This document shows, piece by piece, positions 57,291-64,000 of a stretch of 64,000 bases of DNA. Made by a program: the position numbers and the translations under genes. This DNA comes from Coenobita brevimanus (Eukaryota > Arthropoda > Malacostraca > Decapoda > Coenobitidae): NCBI GenBank assembly GCA_032717465.1, contig CM064681.1, forward strand, positions 10,831,832 through 10,895,831, given 5' to 3'. The number at the start of each line of letters is the position of its first letter. The stretch's first letter is position 1. The notes under the pieces are model-generated. The model was not told the DNA's origin. It saw only the letters and a list, made by a program, of their open reading frames with translations, and did not search any database.

Positions 57291-58145
57291 ACGGCCCAAA
57301 GAGATGGAGCAGGATGTAAGAGGGGTTTAAAGTACAGTAGACAATTTTGAGGAAATATGGGAGTATTTGCAGGGGTACAGGTGGAAATATTTACGAGGAA
57401 AGTGTATGATCGTCAATCTGGCGAGAGGGAGAGAAGAAAAAAGTTTGTTGATGAGAAAGGTGGGAGAGGGTTAGGTATTTGATATGTGCAGTGGGAGCAG
57501 AAGAAATAAGCGGTCAGAAGACATACATCACAGGTGAGTGGGAGTATAATGGCTAAGAAGGGTATATAATTCTGTTACTAGATTAAGTGGCATAAGAGTG
57601 CATTGATAGGGGTTAGTGGCAATTGATTCTGTGTCTTAAATAAAACTGAGGGATGAAACCTGGGAGATGATGAGACTCGATGAAGGAAGAGGATGAAGGA
57701 ACGGGGACTAGAAACAAGGAACAGCTTTTGAAAAAATAAAGACATAGAAACGTTAAATCATCTGGAGAAAACTGAGAAAACTAATAGTAAGGATGATAAG
57801 TATATAAATAGGTGACGATAAAGGAGACAAAATAAGATGGCGAGAAGGGAGTAATGGCTGACAAGAGGAAAGAAGAAGAGTGAGGACTTAAATCCACTAC
57901 TTCCTACTGTTTATTTCTTTCTTATATTTTATTTATTATTTGTATCATCTCCCACGCATCTTTATCTTCTTCGGGATTAATTAAGCGCGGAGAGCATACG
58001 AAGCCCACCTGCCGATTTATTCTGATTTACAAAAGTCCCGAGACTTTGTTAAGAATTCCATGTCACTGGACTCGATTGTAGTTTTTTCTTTGATTTCGTC
58101 AATCATATGGGCTTTACTTCTAATAACTGACTGTTGGTGCGCGAT
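57291..58145. other. Unrecognised stretch
   Basis: Purine-leaning then AT-rich; nothing recognised. Confidence 0.5.
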
Positions 58146-58149
58146 TTCT

Positions 58150-58990
58150 GAATATTATAGGTAAGTTTAAATAATCGGATACAGAGGGCAACTACCGATG
58201 GCAGTAACAGTCAGCTTAGTGATGCTCTTTCTGGCGTTTCCCAAGGAAGTGTTCTGAGTCCATTATTATTTCTTATTTGTACTCAGGATATGTTCAGTGA
58301 CGTGGATAATAAGCTCATTGCTGATGCAGGTGGTGCCACTCTAATTTCCGCTGTGCTCTCCCAGGTTTGAGATCCACACTTAACAGTTTTCTCACTAGTA
58401 ACCTTGTTAAAAGTAGTGACTGGTAGAAGCCGTGAGTAGTGAATAAAAAAAAGTGAAATGGCCATCAGCAGATCACGAACCATTGACCTTTTGCGGCAAT
58501 CCCTTTTTGTTGTGATCAACCATATAGTTTTAGATTACACTTTTAATTCTGAGGCTGGTTATTGACTATAACCTGACACATGAGCAACACATACGTTCGG
58601 TCTTGTCTTCTCTTATCAGGGAATATAAATATATCAAGTAAATGCACTGAAGCTGTTAAAGATAATTTCAATCTCTTTTTAATTGCGTCGACTCTTATTA
58701 TCCCCAGAGTTCTCGACTACTACTTTTTGTCTGGGCTTCTGCCACATATATTCATCTGAAGGCCCTTGATCGGAGCTGTTATTCAGTCAGAGTTTTTCCT
58801 ACCGGCATCCAAAATGACCAGCATCAGTGTTTCCAGCATTAATTCTTTGTGGATGTTCCATGAAGGTTTTTCTAGTGATAGTCAGCCTTTCCATTAGGTT
58901 TTCTTGAAGTGTTTCTTTCGGACGTACTGCTAAAAAGATAACTGCTCTGCATGCCGACAAGCGTGTCTAATCAGCTAAGGTAAGGAGTCT
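58150..58990 (+). pseudogene. Decayed jockey-like LINE reverse transcriptase
   Basis: The plus strand reads NNRIQRATTDG, then SGVSQGSVLSPLLFL (the conserved SGVPQGSVLGPLLF block), then SDVDNKLIADAGGATLIS. The last block corresponds to ..NKLIAYADDATL.. but both catalytic aspartates are replaced by glycine. After stops, MAISRSRTID follows, matching the K(T)MIVSRSRTMHP block I recall from decapod LINE proteins. Further pieces reach about 58990 with frameshifts. The N-terminal RT and endonuclease are absent. Confidence 0.78.
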
Positions 58991-60158
58991 TGCAGGGAAC
59001 GAGGTTGAAAAAAATATATATATTAATAACTCTAGGCCCTCCTGCGCTTTAACAATGCCCGTTAAAGTGATTTTCCTGCAAACGACAGTCTTCATTCATC
59101 TTTTGAACAACATTACTTGTGAAGGGGTTAATAACAGTGCATTTTCCTTTGTCTGTTAGTATGCTACTCCATTTTCGGCGTGCGTCAACCCATTTTTTTC
59201 TAGGTGGCAGAAATAACATTCCTACTTTCCTTGAAACTTGATCTTCAATAACTAAAATCCCTGCCACTTACATTTTCTTTGACAGACTACGATAGTTTTT
59301 TTCTCCCGGTCTTTTTCTTTTACTTTTTCTTCTTTAATATTTACTGGTCGAGCTTCTTGCCTTGTCGAATGACTGTGTTACCAGCTTACTTCTCCCATTT
59401 GGGATTTTGACTTGGTGCAGTAATGACAGTAACAGCGAGAATGAAAACTATGCCTGACGGGATAAAGCAGCTAAATCACGACGCTAAAGAGAAAGAAAAA
59501 GAAGACGAGAGTATAACAGCTAATGTATTGTGACGGTTCAGTACTTTTGGCTCTTTTTTTAACTTGATTCTTTTTCATACGTATTTGTGTCATTAACTTC
59601 ATAAACATCTTTTTGTAGGCGTATTTTTTTTTATAATTATAACCATTTTCACTGATACCTTTTATTTTTTATACCGTAAATGAAAAAATGTACTGTATGT
59701 ATCTGTGAGATGCTGAGCCGGAACATCTCAAGGATGTAAGTACTTGTAGAAGAAATGAGGAGGTCAGCCAGGGCAGGAAGGGAATAAAGTGCCTAGACAT
59801 GGAGGGATAATGAGGAAAGGAGAGGAGATGTTGGAGGTAGGTGGTGGCGACCATCATCCACTCACTTGATGTAGTGCTACCTTCTTCTTGCTTAGCCTTT
59901 ATCATTCTTTTTCTGAGTCTGTCCTCCTCTCTTCCTATTTCTCCCATCTTTCCAGCTGTCACTTTTTATTACTCCTCTTTCCTTTTCATGTGGCTTTACA
60001 TTGAATGACAAGCCTACTGGTTTCCTGTAAGCCAAGAAACCATGTACAAAGCTGGGTGGTAACCATATAACCAACCAATACGTGCTCCCTACGTGTCAAC
60101 AAGTGGGTTGGTGGAGGGTTAGTGCCCCGCCCCGTAAAACAAATAACTCAGAGTCAAA
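58991..60158. other. Unrecognised stretch between two LINE relics
   Basis: AT-rich DNA with no identified gene. 59690-59870 is purine-leaning. A 97-codon minus frame (59669-59962) is not recognised. Confidence 0.45.
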
Positions 60159-60212
60159 TGGCCACCCCTTACGGGATTATGGCGTCTGGCAATAGATAGA
60201 TTGATAGACAGA
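60159..60212 (+). mobile_element. Short copy of the (TAGA)n-tailed LINE 3' end
   Basis: TGGCCACCCCTTACGGGATT, then ATGGCGTCTGGCAA, then TAGATAGATTGATAGA. It matches the other copies up to the tail. Here the stop codon has mutated (GAT TAT instead of GAT TGA/TAA). Confidence 0.85.
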
Positions 60213-60271
60213 GAGGAGAAGTGGAGGGACGAGAGAGAAGCTGGAGAATAGGGCAGTTATAGGAACTGTGT

Positions 60272-60330
60272 AACACACACACACACACACACACACACTA
60301 GATAGATAGATAGATCTGTAGATAGATAAA
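60272..60330 (+). repeat. (CA)n followed by TAGA units
   Basis: About 13 CA units, then TAGATAGATAGATAGATCTG. The TAGA run abuts the broken end of the RT relic that follows. Confidence 0.93.
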
Positions 60331-61350
60331 ATACGGGATTGAGCACTGACCCCTGCGTTAGACCGCTGATCACTAATCCTCCATTCTAGTTGCCAGTAGT
60401 ACCATTTATTAAAGCACTCTGACTTCGTTCCTTGAACCAGGATTCTATCCATTTTAAGATATTGCCGTCTATATCTTTTGCCCGAACTTTCCTAACTAAT
60501 CTTTCATGTGGAACTTTATAAGAACTGTACTAGAGTTCAGATAAATAATTTCGTAAGTTCCATCGCTGTTTACCGCCTCATAGACCTCCGAGAAAAATAA
60601 GTTTTTGAGGCAAGATCGCCATTGCATAAGTCTATGTTGACTTTCATTTAGGAGATTAAAGTTTTCTAAGTTTCCTCTTATTTTATTTGCTAACATTTAC
60701 CCCAGCATTTTACCAACTATTGATGTTGGACTCATCGGACAATAATTCGATACAACTGATTTATTATCCTCTTGAAAATGGGTACTACTTTCGCTGCCTT
60801 CCGCGCCTCTGGAACTTCTGAAGTTAAAGAATTATTAAATAACGTATTTGGCTGACATAATTCTTCCTTGGTTTCCTCTATAATTTTTGCACCTATATCG
60901 TCCAGACTCAACAATTTCCAAGGCTTTGACTTACAATTTCTTTCAATACTTCGCTCTTACAAATGGTTACATTACCATGAATACTATTCGAATAACCATT
61001 TTGAATAACTGCTGATTACGAGATCATTTCTAGATTTTCTTTGGTAAACTCTAATTCTAAGTAATGGTTTAGGGAAGGGCACATTTCTTTATCGTCACTG
61101 GTAATGTTACCTGATTCTGTTCTAAATGGTCCTATCCTATCTTTAGTTTTTGTATGGTATTTGGATTTTCTTTATTCTCGAGCAATTTAAATTTTATAAC
61201 CTCGCATGGCTCTTCTTATCTCCCTTTTTACTTCCCAATTAGAAACAGCGTATCGGTTACGAAAGTGTTCCTCTCCTCTTTTTATTTTTCTATATCTTCC
61301 TTTTCTTCCTTATAGATTCCTCAAGCTTACTACCACCTCGTTTTTTACAA
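60310..61350 (-). pseudogene. Decayed CR1-like LINE: linker and reverse transcriptase
   Basis: Reading the minus strand from 61350 down: VKREIRRAMRGYK, KSKYHTKTKDRIGPF, SGNITSDDKEM and FTKENLE (the linker between endonuclease and RT of CR1-type elements); then KIIEETKEELCQPNTLFNNS, SEVPEARKAAKVVPIFK, LLNESQHRLMQWRSCLKNL, FFSEVYEAVNSDGTYEIIYL (motif A region) and finally NAGVSAQSRI/GSVLNPV (equivalent to QGSVLGP). Homology stops just before motif C, at a TATC-rich repeat. Stops and frameshifts are frequent, so it is dead. The block order is complete from linker to the QGSVLGP block. Confidence 0.85.
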
Positions 61351-62825
<1,475 letters not shown>

Positions 62826-63095
62826 GGGATAATAGGTTCTTGGTGTGAATATTTCCATGGAAGGGATAGGTCCATGAACAATATATCCATAGGGAAATGA
62901 CCCAAGAAGAAATGAGTCCTTTGGGTAAAATGAAGGGGTCGTCTCCCACTGGTGTTTGGCCCCCTCAGGGTACAAGGTAATGCCTGTATGCATGGTCTTA
63001 TTTTATTTTTTTTTACCAAGGCTTCCATGCTAATATCTCTCTGTATCAGTATTTGTCTGTCTATCTGTATCAATGTATCTACCGATCTACATACA
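62826..63095. other. Unrecognised short stretch
   Basis: Mixed sequence with an internal CCATGG/GGAAAT pattern (TCCATGGGGATAATAGG, TCCATGAACAATATATCC, CATAGGGAAAT). Nothing recognised. Confidence 0.4.
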
Positions 63096-63099
63096 CACA

Positions 63100-63215
63100 T
63101 ATAGATTGACAGGTATATAGTTAGACAGGTAGACAGATGTGTAAAAAGATAGATATGCAGAAAGACAGATAGATAGATAGGTAGATAGATAGGCAGACAA
63201 ATAAATAGGATGCAG
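63100..63215 (+). repeat. Imperfect GATA/CAGA array
   Basis: TAGACAGG, AGACAGATAGATAGATAGG and related tetranucleotide units over about 110 bp. Confidence 0.85.
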
Positions 63216-64000
63216 GAAAGATTGCTGAGTTTGTAGCAGAGGAGAAAAATGTTACTGGTCTAGGAGAGATCATTACTAGCACAATCATGTATTAAAGGAT
63301 TCTACACTTCTGTTGGTGCTTTGTTTATTTCCTCATCCATTTTTTTCTTTCTACTTATTCATTGTTAATACACCATCAAAGGGAAGGAGGACTTGTGAAA
63401 AGGCCATAAAAACACACATTTCTCTGGGATAACAACGCCTGTGTTTGTAGGCGAGTTTTGTCCATCCATCCGCAAAGAAAGAGGAAGTGTGCATCGTGTA
63501 AGGAGCTTTGGGTTCGATTTTTTACCGTCAAATTCCAGCCATTCGGTAAACTGGCTTGGTTTTGCGTTCTTTATAGTTTAAGCTTGGCCGCCCGTTGAGG
63601 TTTGAAAAAATCGCTAAAGCCCCCAAATCCTCGCATGGTGGACGCGAAGCAAAAATAAGAAAAATGCTCCCCCCGAAAAAAATCTTGTAAGTCTTGGTAA
63701 ATCCGAAAGGGGAAAGAAGGGGGGAATGGCCGAGGGCGTGGAAATAACGACAGTAAATATTTTGATGTATGTAATAAATTAGTGGAAAGAGAGGACAACA
63801 TGGACAGGTGGGGATAGTTTGTAGTATAAGAAAATATTCCATTTTATTTGGAAACTATAATTGTGAAAGTAGTAGCACTGACAAAGCAATGACAATCCTA
63901 TTTCAGTGTTAAAAAATGAACCAGTTACGAAGAAGCTCGAAACTTGTACAATATAAGCAAAGATTACCAAACGGAGGACTAAAGAGAGATCCATTAATTT
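63216..64000. other. Unrecognised stretch to the window end
   Basis: 63500-63740 is GC-richer with several CpGs. A 104-codon minus frame (63528-63842) and overlapping shorter frames have no recognised motif. The sequence continues beyond the window. Confidence 0.4.

Noticed and set aside
63500..63525. GGGTTCGATT resembling a tRNA B-box
   Set aside because: No A-box upstream at suitable spacing, and no T-arm pairing.

Overview
The window is eukaryotic, repeat-dominated genomic DNA, most likely from a decapod crustacean (crab or shrimp type). The basis is the very high density of long dinucleotide, trinucleotide and tetranucleotide microsatellites, kilobase-scale purine/pyrimidine strand-asymmetric tracts, decayed non-LTR retrotransposons of several lineages, and tRNA-like SINE heads. 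The taxon is an inference from genome style and remembered repeat families, not from a marker gene. I found no convincing host protein-coding gene, rRNA, functional tRNA or CRISPR array. Nearly all long open frames are translations of low-complexity DNA.

The only clean coding sequence is the 3' part of an RTE-like LINE on the minus strand (1614-2917): a 420-codon uninterrupted reverse transcriptase frame ending 12 bases before a (TAGA)n tail. Three shorter copies of the same 3' end lie at 6270-6433, 8551-8582 and 60159-60212. Decayed LINE remains occur at 7775-7925 (-) and 14110-14330 (+), which are the same 3' end of one family; 30395-31560 (+), RTE-like; 40030-40460 (-) and 60310-61350 (-), CR1/L2-like; and 58150-58990 (+), jockey-like with the catalytic aspartates lost.

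Layout. 0-5 kb: purine tract, LINE, pyrimidine tract, TA microsatellite. 5-10 kb: AT-rich DNA with LINE scraps. 10.1-10.9 kb: a degenerate 19-bp minisatellite. 11-19.5 kb: many GT, ATT and TAG microsatellites, a 65-80-bp tandem array, a hairpin and a tRNA-like element. 19.5-25 kb: mostly AT-rich unrecognised DNA. 25-29.5 kb: alternating pyrimidine and purine tracts and a decayed TACC array. 30-34.5 kb: RT pseudogene, GT array and unrecognised DNA. 35-37.2 kb: pyrimidine tract switching to purine tract and a 29-bp minisatellite. 37.2-38.5 kb: a cluster of a short (~90 bp) dispersed repeat, then a tRNA-like SINE head. 39-46.5 kb: purine and pyrimidine tracts, CR1-like pseudogene and AC/GT arrays. 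47-52.4 kb: unrecognised DNA, more dispersed-repeat copies, a purine tract with a 27-bp minisatellite. 52.4-57.3 kb: a long pyrimidine tract switching to a long purine tract. 58-61.4 kb: two opposed LINE pseudogenes. 62.1-62.6 kb: an uninterrupted (CA)n of about 502 bp, followed by GGGT-rich DNA.

The best leads are the LINE with almost no 3' UTR and its nested truncated copies, a short dispersed repeat that I do not recognise, a pair of homologous segments 29 kb apart sharing the peptide GGNFSLQ in one frame, and the repeated strand-asymmetry switches at short CpG-containing islands. No gene network or operon can be described.
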